A stretch of 12,925 nucleotides of DNA from Synechococcus sp. PL34863bin_39 (GTDB taxonomy: Bacteria; Cyanobacteriota; Cyanobacteriia; PCC-6307; Cyanobiaceae): assembly GCA_011523155.1 (NCBI GenBank), contig WTHL01000138.1:1-12925 (forward strand), given 5' to 3'. The notes under the pieces are model-generated. The model was not told the DNA's origin. It ran no database searches and saw only the letters and a program-made list of their open reading frames with translations. The stretch's first letter is position 1, and each line of letters begins with the position of its first letter. This document shows positions 1 through 7,398 of the stretch, piece after piece. The position numbers and the translations under genes were made by a program.

Positions 1-185
1 GCGGCGCCAACAAGTTCATGTGCCCCTGCCACGGCAGTCAGTACGACGCCACCGGCAAGGTGGTCCGTGGTCCTGCACCCCTCTCCCTGGCCCTCGCCAA
101 CGTCAGCGTCGAGAACGACAACGTGTTCGTCAGTCAGTGGATTGAAACCGATTTCCGCACCGGCGAGAAGCCCTGGTGGGCCTGA
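1..185 (+). CDS. petC: Rieske iron-sulfur protein of cytochrome b6f (3' part only)
   Basis: This is the C-terminal 60 codons of the Rieske 2Fe-2S subunit of the cytochrome b6f complex; the 5' part lies outside the window. Reading from base 3, the peptide carries CPCHGSQYD, the second cluster-binding box, in which Cys and His ligate one iron and the other Cys forms the structural disulfide. A conserved [10 protein letters not shown] stretch follows and the protein ends KPWWA before TGA at 183-185. The protein passes electrons from plastoquinol to cytochrome f on the lumenal side of the thylakoid. It sits 44 bp upstream of petA, the usual cyanobacterial petCA operon. The first cluster box and membrane anchor cannot be judged because they are off the window. 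The identification is very secure. Confidence 0.97.
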   Translation, partial: GANKFMCPCHGSQYDATGKVVRGPAPLSLALANVSVENDNVFVSQWIETDFRTGEKPWWA

Positions 186-229
186 TCAACCCAGCGTTCT
201 CCCTCTTCGTCTTCCGCCCCTCGTCCCCC
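186..229 (+). promoter_or_regulatory. Pyrimidine-rich petC-petA spacer without a Shine-Dalgarno
   Basis: The 44-bp spacer between petC and petA is strongly C/T-rich on the coding strand: in 197-229 only three of 33 bases are purines, the Gs at 209, 216 and 223. No GGAG-type ribosome binding site precedes the petA ATG at 230. By inference, petA may be translated by coupling to petC or by binding of ribosomal protein S1 to the pyrimidine tract. I see no promoter box here. Confidence 0.45.
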
Positions 230-1162
230 ATGCGTCGTCTTCTTTCTCCCGTTCTCGCCGCCTTGATCGTCGGCATCTCCGTCCTCACGGCACCTTCAGC
301 CTCCTGGGCCTATCCGTTCTGGGCCCAGCAGAACTACGCAAGCCCTCGTGAGGCCACGGGCAAGATCGTCTGTGCAAACTGCCACCTGGCCAAAAAGACC
401 ACGCAGGTTGAACTGCCCCAATCGGTTCTTCCCGACTCGGTCTTCACAGCGGCGGTGAAGATCCCCTACGAGCAGGGAATCAAGGAAATCGGTGCTGATG
501 GCAGCCAGGTTCCTCTCCAGGTGGGTGCCGTTGTTCAGCTCCCCGATGGATTCACCCTGGCGCCCCAGGACCGCTGGACTGACGAAATCAAGGAAGAGAC
601 CGAAGGCGTCTACTTCACCCAGTACAGCGATGACCAACCCAACATCCTTCTGGTTGGTCCGATCGCAGGCGACGAGCATCAGGAAATTGTCTTCCCGATC
701 CTCTCCCCCGATCCTGCGACCGACAGCAGCATCCATTTCGGCAAATACCAGGTGTTTGTCGGCGGTAACCGCGGCCGTGGACAGGTGTACCCAACCGGTG
801 AGAAGAGCAACAACACCGTCTTCACCGCACCGGCAACCGGCCGCGTCAGCGCCATTGAGGCTGGCGAGAACGGTGCCACCGTGGTCACCATCGAGGCCGC
901 GGATGGCGGCAGCACATCCGAAACTGTGCCCGTTGGTCCTGAGCTGATCGTTGCCATCGGTGATGAAGTCGAGGCCGGCGAGGCCATCACCAATGACCCG
1001 AACGTGGGTGGATTCGGTCAGATGGACGGTGAGATCGTTCTTCAGAACCCAGTGAGGATCTATGGCCTCCTCGCATTCTTTGCTGCTGTTGCCCTGGCCC
1101 AGATCATGCTTGTTCTGAAGAAGAAGCAGGTCGAGAAGGTGCAGGCCGCAGAAGGCGTCTGA
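230..1162 (+). CDS. petA: Apocytochrome f precursor
   Basis: This encodes cytochrome f, the c-type haem subunit of cytochrome b6f that takes electrons from the Rieske protein and gives them to plastocyanin or cytochrome c6 in the thylakoid lumen. The ATG at 230 gives 310 residues, the usual length. An in-frame GTG at 176 would add 18 residues ahead of a good signal peptide and overlap petC, so I reject it. Residues 1-27 form a Sec signal (MRR, a hydrophobic core, then SWA). Cleavage before Tyr28 leaves the YPFWAQ N-terminus whose amino group is the axial haem ligand. The haem motif CANCH is at 48-52. One C-terminal membrane helix (about 282-301) ends in KKK on the stromal side. The gene follows petC directly and has a terminator hairpin at 1199-1230, inside lgt. 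Nothing looks degraded. Confidence 0.97.
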   Translation: MRRLLSPVLAALIVGISVLTAPSASWAYPFWAQQNYASPREATGKIVCANCHLAKKTTQVELPQSVLPDSVFTAAVKIPYEQGIKEIGADGSQVPLQVGAVVQLPDGFTLAPQDRWTDEIKEETEGVYFTQYSDDQPNILLVGPIAGDEHQEIVFPILSPDPATDSSIHFGKYQVFVGGNRGRGQVYPTGEKSNNTVFTAPATGRVSAIEAGENGATVVTIEAADGGSTSETVPVGPELIVAIGDEVEAGEAITNDPNVGGFGQMDGEIVLQNPVRIYGLLAFFAAVALAQIMLVLKKKQVEKVQAAEGV

Positions 1163-1168
1163 TCCAGC

Positions 1169-2041
1169 GTGAATCTGTTCACTGTGTTCACATCACCAGG
1201 GCCCGAGCTTGTTCAGCTCGGGCCCTTTTCTCTGCGCTGGTACGGCCTGCTGATCGCCATCGCAGTCCTGATCGGCCTCAGTCTGTCGAGCTGGCTGGCC
1301 AGACAACGACAGCTGGAAACGGGACTGATCAGTGACCTGCTGCCGATTCTTGTGCTTGCAGCCGTGATCGGCGCCAGGATCTACTACGTGGCTTTCGAGT
1401 GGCGCAACTACGCGTCGACACCCTGGAAAGCCCTGGCGATCTGGGAAGGAGGAATCGCAATCCACGGAGCTCTGCTCGCCGGCAGCCTCGCTGCAGTCGT
1501 GTTCTGCCGATGGCGACGACAGCCCTTCTGGGATGTTCTCGACGTGTTGGTCCCCTCCGTGGCACTGGGACAAGCCATCGGACGCTGGGGGAATTTTTTC
1601 AACAGTGAAGCGTTCGGCCTCCCCACCGATCTGCCCTGGAAACTTCTGATCCGGAATGTGCCGTTCCACGTCCAGGCCAGTTTTCCCGGCGAGCGCTTCT
1701 TTCACCCAACATTTCTGTACGAATCTCTCTGGAACCTGGGGGTCTTCGTGGTGCTGCTCGTTCTCTTCACCCAGGCGGGCAAAGGCAGGTTGAAGCTTCC
1801 CGCTGGAGCACTGAGCTGCATCTATCTGCTGCTGTACAGCCTTGGCCGCCTGTGGATTGAGGGATTGCGGCTCGACCCTCTCTGCCTCGGCGGTGTTCCA
1901 CCCTTCTGTGACGGAGGCGTGAGAATGGCACAGTTGATGAGTCTTGCCCTGATGGCAGTCGCAGGATCGGGGCTGTGGTGGATCTACGGACGCAATCGCA
2001 AGCTGCCCGATCCCAGCCTTCACAAGGGGACAACGCCATGA
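1169..2041 (+). CDS. lgt: Prolipoprotein diacylglyceryl transferase
   Basis: Lgt moves the diacylglyceryl group of phosphatidylglycerol to the lipobox cysteine of prolipoproteins, the first step of lipoprotein maturation, in the plasma membrane. The product is 290 residues from GTG at 1169, with several hydrophobic segments. The family signature [13 protein letters not shown] is at 138-150. Also present are the N-terminal [18 protein letters not shown] stretch (9-26), GGIAIHG (94-100), HPTFLYE (179-185) and a late GRLWIEGLR (226-234). A second GTG at 1184 is a possible start. Later starts would lose the conserved N-terminus. The gene begins 6 bp after petA and ends in a 4-nt ATGA overlap with cobM. 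Its codons 11-20 encode the petA terminator hairpin, so transcription into lgt is probably attenuated, or relieved when ribosomes occupy the start (inference). Confidence 0.95.
   Translation: MNLFTVFTSPGPELVQLGPFSLRWYGLLIAIAVLIGLSLSSWLARQRQLETGLISDLLPILVLAAVIGARIYYVAFEWRNYASTPWKALAIWEGGIAIHGALLAGSLAAVVFCRWRRQPFWDVLDVLVPSVALGQAIGRWGNFFNSEAFGLPTDLPWKLLIRNVPFHVQASFPGERFFHPTFLYESLWNLGVFVVLLVLFTQAGKGRLKLPAGALSCIYLLLYSLGRLWIEGLRLDPLCLGGVPPFCDGGVRMAQLMSLALMAVAGSGLWWIYGRNRKLPDPSLHKGTTP
1199..1230 (+). terminator. Intrinsic terminator of petCA inside the lgt coding sequence
   Basis: A perfect 11-bp GC-rich stem (1199-1209 GGGCCCGAGCT with 1215-1225 AGCTCGGGCCC) closes a 5-nt loop, TGTTC. It is followed at once by TTTTC (1226-1230) and more pyrimidines, the classic rho-independent form. 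It lies 37 bp after the petA stop but 30 nt inside lgt, where it encodes [11 protein letters not shown]. The structure is seen directly; its role as the petCA terminator or lgt attenuator is inferred. Confidence 0.8.
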
Positions 2042-2829
2042 CCGGCCAGTCCAGCGACCATGGGATGCAGCCGACCAGACTCAGCATCGTCGGAGCGGGC
2101 CCAGGGGCGCCTGATCTGCTCACCCGCAGGGCGGAAGATCGACTTCGATCAGCGGACGTGCTGATCTGGACCGATTCGCTTGTCTCGCCACAGATCGCAG
2201 CGATCGCTCCCCAGGGCTGTGAACGGATACGAACCAGCACCCTCACCCTGGAGGAGGTGCTGCCACTGATGATCGATCGGGTCCGCCAGGGGCTCCGCGT
2301 CGTACGGCTGCATGATGGAGATCCGTGCCTGTACGGAGCACTCTCGGAACAGGTCTGTGCCTTGGCGGATGCGGGGATTGAGGTGGAGGTGGTGCCTGGT
2401 CTGAGCGCCTATCAAGCCACCGCCTCGGCCCTCAGCGCCGAACTCACCATTCCCGGTGTTGCCCAGACCATTGTGCTCAGTCGAGCCGGTGGGCGCACCG
2501 GCGTTCCGGACCCGGAAGACCTCAACAATCTGGCGCGCCTCAAGACCTCCCTCTGCCTCTATCTCAGCGCGAGACATGTGGAGAATGTGGAAGCCACGCT
2601 TCTGCAGCACTACCCCGCCGACACCCCCGTGGCGATCGGATACCGGGTGAGCTGGCCGGACCAATGGCTCACCGTTGTGCCCCTGAACCGCATGGCTGAG
2701 GTCTCCAGGGAGCGTCAGCTGATTCGCACGACGTTGTATGTGGTCAGCCCTGCCCTCGGCCATCAGGGCCTGCGATCCAAGCTCTATTCTCCCGACCACG
2801 ACCATCTGTTCCGACCGAAATCAGACTGA
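2038..2829 (+). CDS. cobM: Precorrin-4/cobalt-precorrin-4 C11-methyltransferase
   Basis: This is a SAM-dependent tetrapyrrole methylase of the CobM/CbiF group, which methylates C11 of (cobalt-)precorrin-4 in cobalamin (pseudocobalamin in cyanobacteria) synthesis in the cytoplasm. The ATG at 2038 overlaps the lgt stop as ATGA and gives 263 residues. A later ATG at 2065 would start just before the conserved core and is possible. Motifs in order are [12 protein letters not shown] (18-29), the SAM-binding loop [10 protein letters not shown] (92-101), and [15 protein letters not shown] (118-132) followed by [16 protein letters not shown] (135-149 region), the part that most resembles CobM/CbiF rather than CobA, CobI or CobJ. 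The length fits the family. It is probably translated from the lgt message. Subfamily assignment by motif is good but not absolute. Confidence 0.9.
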   Translation: MTGQSSDHGMQPTRLSIVGAGPGAPDLLTRRAEDRLRSADVLIWTDSLVSPQIAAIAPQGCERIRTSTLTLEEVLPLMIDRVRQGLRVVRLHDGDPCLYGALSEQVCALADAGIEVEVVPGLSAYQATASALSAELTIPGVAQTIVLSRAGGRTGVPDPEDLNNLARLKTSLCLYLSARHVENVEATLLQHYPADTPVAIGYRVSWPDQWLTVVPLNRMAEVSRERQLIRTTLYVVSPALGHQGLRSKLYSPDHDHLFRPKSD

Positions 2830-2834
2830 AATCC

Positions 2835-2853
2835 AGCCACCGGTGGTGGTTTA
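2835..2853 (+). terminator. Weak hairpin after cobM
   Basis: A short stem, AGCCACC with GGTGGTT (one G-U pair), closes a 3-nt loop, GGT, 5 nt after the cobM stop. Only a three-T run (2850-2852) accompanies it and part of that is in the stem. It could be a weak cobM terminator ahead of the tRNA gene, or simply a local palindrome (CCACCGGTGG). Confidence 0.3.
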
Positions 2854-2857
2854 AGAT
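2852..2857 (+). promoter_or_regulatory. Candidate -10 box for tRNA-Val
   Basis: TAAGAT lies 11 nt before the first base of the tRNA and matches TATAAT at four of six positions, at the right distance for a start site just upstream of the tRNA. I find no convincing -35 hexamer about 17 nt further upstream, so this is a weak call. Confidence 0.3.
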
Positions 2858-2867
2858 CAAAGGGTGC

Positions 2868-2939
<72 letters not shown>

Positions 2940-3042
2940 TTCGTTGAGAGATCACGGACATGCTCCAGGCACCACAGGATGCCTGCAGACGTCCTGCGGA
3001 TCCGTTCCTAGCGTTGGGCAAGGGCAGGGCCTGAGGAACGCG

Positions 3043-3897
3043 ATGGGTCAACGCAAGTCTTCATCCGGGATGAACTCCGACGAGGGGACAGCCACAGCGC
3101 TGACGAACCTCAGAGAGGTGGGAGCGATCCTGCGGTCAGCCCGGGAGGATCAAGGGATGAGCGTGCATCACCTGGCGCAGGCGCTGCACATGGGCGATGA
3201 ACAGCTCGAGGCCCTCGAGGCCGGCCGGCGGGAAGAACTCACCGAAGCCGTGTTCATCCGTGCAGCGGTCCGTCGTGTGGCCGGGAAACTGGGGGTGACC
3301 CCGGACCCGTTGATTGCGGCCTTGCAATCTCTCAATCAGGGCATGAGGCCATCGCCGCCCCCAGCCCCGACCCAGCCAGCGGCACCGAAGCAGCGCGACA
3401 GACACCAGCCGCGGCCAGCGAGGCCGATCGCCCCCATGGCAATGGGATGCACGGCACTCGGACTTGGCCTGGCCGGCCTTTTGCATTGGAGCCAGGGGCT
3501 ACCGGCGCTCAGGGCCATCAGCGCTCCTCCAGCCCCACCGAAGTTGGTCATTCCAACCCCCCGGCCTCAGGCCACAGCAACGCTGGAGCCACTGCAAACA
3601 ACGCAGCCAACTCAGCTAACGCAGAGACCGACCAGGTCCACCGTGACCATCCGGACAAGCCAGCCCAGCTGGATCGCTCTGCGCGACCGAAGCGGACAGA
3701 TGCTGTTCGAAGGAATGGTGACCGCAGAGAAGAGCTTTCCGGCCTCTGAAGGGCTGGAGATCTATGCCGGCAGACCGGATCTGGTGACCGTTGACGACGG
3801 TGGGGACAACCCCGGACCGCTGGGGTCCATTGACCAGGTGCGGTGGTATCAGCTCAGCGCTACTCCTGCACCTGCACCTGCAACGCAAGCCCTGTGA
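3043..3897 (+). CDS. RodZ-like helix-turn-helix membrane protein
   Basis: The predicted protein has 284 residues with the RodZ layout. An N-terminal cro/HTH_25-like domain (about 24-90, LREVGAILRSAREDQGMSV through HHLAQAL) is followed by a Pro-rich cytoplasmic linker (103-128), one membrane helix (about 129-148) and a Pro/Thr/Gln-rich spacer. The C-terminal beta domain resembles DUF4115 (about 198-272, with SWIALRDRSGQMLFEG). RodZ proteins link MreB to the wall-elongation machinery; that role here is inferred. I chose ATG 3043 because GAGGA (3033-3037) stands 5 nt upstream. An in-frame TTG at 2944 begins just after the tRNA and adds 33 uncharacteristic residues. The 3' end overlaps ppx on the other strand by 38 bp, where a CCTGCA triplet repeat encodes PAPAPA. 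The symbol is left blank because the full C-domain match is not certain. Confidence 0.75.
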   Translation: MGQRKSSSGMNSDEGTATALTNLREVGAILRSAREDQGMSVHHLAQALHMGDEQLEALEAGRREELTEAVFIRAAVRRVAGKLGVTPDPLIAALQSLNQGMRPSPPPAPTQPAAPKQRDRHQPRPARPIAPMAMGCTALGLGLAGLLHWSQGLPALRAISAPPAPPKLVIPTPRPQATATLEPLQTTQPTQLTQRPTRSTVTIRTSQPSWIALRDRSGQMLFEGMVTAEKSFPASEGLEIYAGRPDLVTVDDGGDNPGPLGSIDQVRWYQLSATPAPAPATQAL

Positions 3898-5482
3898 CGT
3901 CCTGAACCACAGGGGCGCAGGCTTCAAGACTCCACTGCTCGAGGCTGAGGTTCTGGTTCAGCCGCTCGGGCCGCAGTGCAAGGGTCAAGGTGCCTTTCGA
4001 CACACTGGCGGCCAGTGAGGCGATCACCGGCACAGGGCGTCGGTCGAGGGCTGCGGCCAGCCTGAGAAGAATCGCCATCTCCGACACGGTGCGCCGCTCG
4101 GCCCGTGTCCGCAGAACCTGCCATGACTCGTGGCGTTTCTTGGGGAGACTGCGACGGTGATAACGGGCAATGGCAGCGACCATCTGATGCTCTGATTCGG
4201 AGTATCCGAGCAGTTCGCCATGCCGGATGAGATACCAGGAATGCTTGTGATAGGCACTGATGTTGATGTGCTGACCACAGGTATGGAGCATGGCGGCAGC
4301 CCAGAGAAGCTCACGGCCCGGCCCCTCATCGCGATGCAGCACCCCGGCGGTGCTGTCGTAAAGGCCAAGGGCATGGCTGGCGACCCGTTCCGCCCGTTGC
4401 CGATCCACGGCAAAGCGCTGCACCTGGTGCATCACCGTGCGCTGGCGGATGCTGCTCTGAAAGCTGAAGCGGTCCTCGAGAAGACCCTGGCGCAGCATCC
4501 AGTCAACAATCAGCCCTTCACGCAAGGCCCGTTCACTGAGAACGATCTCCTCAGCGCCAAGCATCTGCATGGCGGTCTGCAGGATCAGCGCCCCTGGAAC
4601 GATGATCTCGGCCCGCCGGTCATTGATCGGGGTGAGGGCTCTCCGTTGCTCAGGAGTGAGCGTGACCAACTTCTTCACCACCTGGTTGAGACGGTCTCGT
4701 CCGATGCGGTACCCATGCAGCTTCCGGGAAGGCCGGTCGTCATCGCTGGCGGCAAGAGCGCCGATCGCCAGCGCCGTGCCACTGGTCGCCACCATGACAG
4801 GGGTTTCCCCCGGATTGATCCGACGGCGCACTTTGTCGACCGCAGGCTCCAGGGAACCCTGGATGTAGGCCTTGAGGAAGGCCTGACCCTGTGACGGCAG
4901 GGGATCTTCCGTGACGAAATCACGTTGCAGGCGGACGGCGCCGATCCGGGTGCTCGTGAGAGCACGGGCATCACGACCATCCGCAAGGATCAGCTCGGTG
5001 GACCCCCCGCCGATATCCAGCAGCAGGTGCGGGCGATCACCGAAGGACATTCCTGACATCACGCCCAGATAGATCAGTCGTGCTTCCTCCGGACCACTGA
5101 CAAGATCCACGTCCAGATCGAGCTCGTCCTTGATCGCCTGCAGGAAGTCACGACCATTGGGGGCTTCGCGCACCGCACTGGTGGCGGCAGTCACGATCTG
5201 ATCCACACGATGACTGGCAGCCAGCTCGGAGAAGCGTCGCAACGCCTCCATCCCACGCTGGATCGCAGCATCACTGAGGTGACCCGTCACGGGGTCCCGT
5301 TCACCGAGACGGGTGGTCGATTTTTCAGCCAGCAGAATGCTGAACGTTCCGAGACTCGGATCCACTTCCGCCACGAGCAGGTGTGTGGAATTCGTGCCGA
5401 TGTCGATGGCAGCGACACGCTGAATCGCTCCGCCCGAATCGCGCTGGATGTTGTCGGGCGACGTGGCCTCGGCACCAGTCAT
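3860..5482 (-). CDS. ppx: Exopolyphosphatase (Ppx/GppA family)
   Basis: This enzyme removes terminal phosphate from polyphosphate (and possibly pppGpp) in the cytoplasm, and is relevant to phosphate storage in marine cyanobacteria. The product is 540 residues from ATG at 5482. The frame stays open far upstream, across ubiA antisense, but conserved sequence starts only near residue 22. The N-terminal ASKHA fold shows AAIDIGTNSTHLL (24-36, phosphate loop 1), SGPEEARLIYLG (129-140) and LLLDIGGGSTELIL (153-166, phosphate loop 2). The C-terminal HD-like part has MLHTCGQHINIS with YHKHSWYLI and RYHRR (about 399-443), as in long E. coli-type PPX. It is divergent from ubiA with 64 bp between starts, and convergent with the rodZ-like gene. 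No clear Shine-Dalgarno is visible. PPX versus GppA activity cannot be separated by eye. Confidence 0.9.
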   Translation of the reverse strand: MTGAEATSPDNIQRDSGGAIQRVAAIDIGTNSTHLLVAEVDPSLGTFSILLAEKSTTRLGERDPVTGHLSDAAIQRGMEALRRFSELAASHRVDQIVTAATSAVREAPNGRDFLQAIKDELDLDVDLVSGPEEARLIYLGVMSGMSFGDRPHLLLDIGGGSTELILADGRDARALTSTRIGAVRLQRDFVTEDPLPSQGQAFLKAYIQGSLEPAVDKVRRRINPGETPVMVATSGTALAIGALAASDDDRPSRKLHGYRIGRDRLNQVVKKLVTLTPEQRRALTPINDRRAEIIVPGALILQTAMQMLGAEEIVLSERALREGLIVDWMLRQGLLEDRFSFQSSIRQRTVMHQVQRFAVDRQRAERVASHALGLYDSTAGVLHRDEGPGRELLWAAAMLHTCGQHINISAYHKHSWYLIRHGELLGYSESEHQMVAAIARYHRRSLPKKRHESWQVLRTRAERRTVSEMAILLRLAAALDRRPVPVIASLAASVSKGTLTLALRPERLNQNLSLEQWSLEACAPVVQDVTGLALQVQVQE

Positions 5483-5546
5483 CGGAGCTGATCGGCAGAC
5501 CTGACGCACTCTGCCACCGGTCACCGACTCGGAAACGGACGTGCCT

Positions 5547-6479
5547 ATGGTTTTGGAAAGAACGTTGAACGTGACCGGCGCCCTGAAGGGTCGAATCCCC
5601 TCCAGCCTTTCGTCCTGGTTCCAGCTTCTGCGCTGGAACAAACCAAGCGGCCGGCTGATTCTGCTGATTCCTGCGGGATGGAGCCTGTGGCTGGCACCCT
5701 CATCGCCTCCGTCCGCTCTGCTCGTGATCCAGATTCTGGTGGGGGGGCTTGTGGTGAGTGCCGCCGGCTGCATCGCCAATGACCTCTGGGACCGGCGGTT
5801 CGACCGGGAGGTGGAGCGAACGCAGGGTCGACCGCTGGCCCGGGGACGACTGACGATCACCACAGCCGTCGTGACGCTGCTGCTCCTGTTGCTGGCCAGT
5901 TTGGGGGTGGTCCTGACGCTGCCTGAGACCGGTCGCCAGCTCTGCCTGGGGCTGGCGCTGCTCGCCCTGCCCCCGATCCTGCTGTATCCATCCGCCAAAC
6001 GCTGGTTCCCGTTCCCCCAGGCGGTGCTCGCGTTCTGCTGGGGCTTCGCGGTTCTGATTCCGTGGGCGGCGTCGGAGAGCAGCCTCGCCCTGACGCCGGA
6101 GTTGGCAGGCTGCTGGCTGGCCACAGTCGTCTGGACCTTCGGTTTCGACACGGTGTATGCCATGGCCGACCGCCCGGATGACCGCCGTCTCGGACTCCGC
6201 AGCAGCGCGCTGACCCTGGGAGCATCCACGGGTGTCGTGGTGATGAGCTGTTACGCCGTCGCTGTGCTGGGCCTGGGGGGAGCGGCCCTGAGCGCCGGAC
6301 TCGGTTGGATGTTCTGGGTCTGCTGGTTGCTGGGTGGCGCCGGCATGCTGCTTGAAGCCCGACAACTTCGGCCCGACCGGCAGGATCCGATGTCGGTCTA
6401 TGGACGGCATTTCCAGCATCAGGTGTGGCTGGGGGCCCTCCTGCTGCTGGGGCTGGTGCTGGGGGGGCATCCGCTGTGA
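5547..6479 (+). CDS. ubiA: UbiA-family 4-hydroxybenzoate polyprenyltransferase (plastoquinone pathway)
   Basis: This is an integral-membrane prenyltransferase that joins a long isoprenoid chain, probably solanesyl diphosphate, to 4-hydroxybenzoate for cyanobacterial plastoquinone synthesis. ATG 5547 gives 310 residues; GTG at 5541 adds only two. GGA at 5537-5539 is 7 nt upstream of the ATG. The two Asp-rich Mg2+/diphosphate motifs are NDLWDRRFD (about 78-86) and DTVYAMADRPDD (about 201-212), separated and followed by several strongly hydrophobic helices. RWNKPSGRLILLIPAGW near the N-terminus is typical of the 4-HB group rather than of chlorophyll or tocopherol prenyltransferases. The gene is divergent from ppx and overlaps the next gene by 4 nt (GTGA). 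Substrate and chain length are inferred from the family and the host type. Confidence 0.9.
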   Translation: MVLERTLNVTGALKGRIPSSLSSWFQLLRWNKPSGRLILLIPAGWSLWLAPSSPPSALLVIQILVGGLVVSAAGCIANDLWDRRFDREVERTQGRPLARGRLTITTAVVTLLLLLLASLGVVLTLPETGRQLCLGLALLALPPILLYPSAKRWFPFPQAVLAFCWGFAVLIPWAASESSLALTPELAGCWLATVVWTFGFDTVYAMADRPDDRRLGLRSSALTLGASTGVVVMSCYAVAVLGLGGAALSAGLGWMFWVCWLLGGAGMLLEARQLRPDRQDPMSVYGRHFQHQVWLGALLLLGLVLGGHPL

Positions 6480-7396
6480 CGGCACGCACGCCGAACCTCA
6501 GCAACGGCGCCACGGTCGGCGTTGTGGCGGCCAGTTCAGCGCTGGATGACCTCACGGCCGTGCATCAGGGGCTGGACCTTCTCAAGGCGTGGGGGCTGAC
6601 GATCCCATCCACGGGGATCCAGCCACGGCGCTGGGGATATCTGGCAGGCACCGATCGGGAACGTCTGGCCGACCTGCAGCCTGATCCGAGACCGGCTTTG
6701 CTGGCGTGTGCACGCGGGGGCTGGGGGGCCGCACGTCTGCTGGAACATCCCCTGGATTGGCAACCGGGCTGGCTGCTGGGGTTCTCCGACGTCACAGCGC
6801 TGCTGATGGCAAGGCAGGCAGCAGGCTTTGATGGCGGTGTGCATGGCCCCCTGCTGAGCACGCTTGCGGCGGAACCGGCGTGGAGTCAGCGGCGGCTGCG
6901 GCAGCTTCTGTTCGGCGAGGAGCTGCAGGACCTGCAGGGCAGCAGCTGGGCCGGAGGGGTGGCCGAGGGCCCATTGATTGCTGCGAATCTCACGGTGGCA
7001 TCGCACCTGCTGGGAAGCGACCACATGCCGGATCTGCGCGGTGCGATTCTGATTCTTGAGGACGTGGGGGAGCGCCCGTACCGCCTGGACCGGATGCTGA
7101 CCCACTGGCGATTGACGGGAACCCTGCAGAACCTTGCAGGGCTTGGCTTCGGTCGTTTCAGCGACTGCGACGACAACCCCTGTGATGACGACAACAGTGA
7201 TGACAACAACAGTGGCAACACCACAACGGACGGGCAGGTCACCGCGATGACCGTTCTGCGGGAGCGCAGTCGTGACCTGGGGATCCCCGTGGTGGCGGAC
7301 TTACCCGTGGGCCATGGCTCCGAAGGGAACGCGGCGTTGCCGATCGGACGCCCGGCACGACTGGACGGTGATCAGGGTCGGCTCAGGATGCTCTGA
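6476..7396 (+). CDS. ldcA: S66-family muramoyl-tetrapeptide LD-carboxypeptidase
   Basis: LD-carboxypeptidase removes the terminal D-Ala from muramoyl tetrapeptides in peptidoglycan recycling or remodelling. GTG at 6476 overlaps the ubiA stop (GTGA) and gives 306 residues, the usual length. The S66 triad is visible: Ser104 in [11 protein letters not shown], Glu195 in [18 protein letters not shown], and His280 in [28 protein letters not shown] (77-89) is the conserved early segment. An oddity is a hydrophilic run at about 229-252, rich in Asp, Asn, Ser and Thr, between GFGRFS and the helix leading to DLGIPV. It is encoded partly by a 15-nt tandem duplication (7184-7213). The run lies outside the triad motifs and need not harm activity. 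The frame is intact through it. The gene ends in a 14-bp overlap with ispD on the opposite strand. Confidence 0.9.
   Translation: MTARTPNLSNGATVGVVAASSALDDLTAVHQGLDLLKAWGLTIPSTGIQPRRWGYLAGTDRERLADLQPDPRPALLACARGGWGAARLLEHPLDWQPGWLLGFSDVTALLMARQAAGFDGGVHGPLLSTLAAEPAWSQRRLRQLLFGEELQDLQGSSWAGGVAEGPLIAANLTVASHLLGSDHMPDLRGAILILEDVGERPYRLDRMLTHWRLTGTLQNLAGLGFGRFSDCDDNPCDDDNSDDNNSGNTTTDGQVTAMTVLRERSRDLGIPVVADLPVGHGSEGNAALPIGRPARLDGDQGRLRML
7184..7213 (+). repeat. 15-nt tandem duplication in ldcA
   Basis: GATGACGACAACAGT (7184-7198) is followed directly by GATGACAACAACAGT (7199-7213), with one difference (G to A at the seventh base). It encodes [10 protein letters not shown] within an Asp/Asn-rich run. 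The length is a multiple of three, so the frame is kept. It looks like a slippage or unequal-exchange expansion. Confidence 0.8.
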
Positions 7397-7398
7397 GC
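7381..7398. terminator. Hairpin spanning the stop codons of convergent ldcA and ispD
   Basis: GCTCAG (7381-7386) pairs with CTGAGC (7393-7398) across a 6-nt loop. The TGA of ldcA is in the right arm and the TGA of ispD (TCA on plus) is in the left arm. There is no U-tract on either side, so it is at best a weak or rho-assisted bidirectional 3' end; it may be a chance palindrome. Confidence 0.3.

Noticed and set aside
2200..2207. HIP1 octamer GCGATCGC, also at 10187-10194 and 11795-11802, as a genome signature
   Set aside because: Three copies in 12.9 kb of GC-rich sequence are too few to show the HIP1 enrichment known in some cyanobacteria. I draw no conclusion from them.
5483..6229. Long minus-strand open frame (249 codons) extending ppx upstream across ubiA
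   Set aside because: It lies wholly antisense to ubiA, which has clear motifs; its peptide is Arg/Ser-rich without family features, and Ppx similarity begins only after the ATG at 5482. GC-rich antisense frames stay open by chance.
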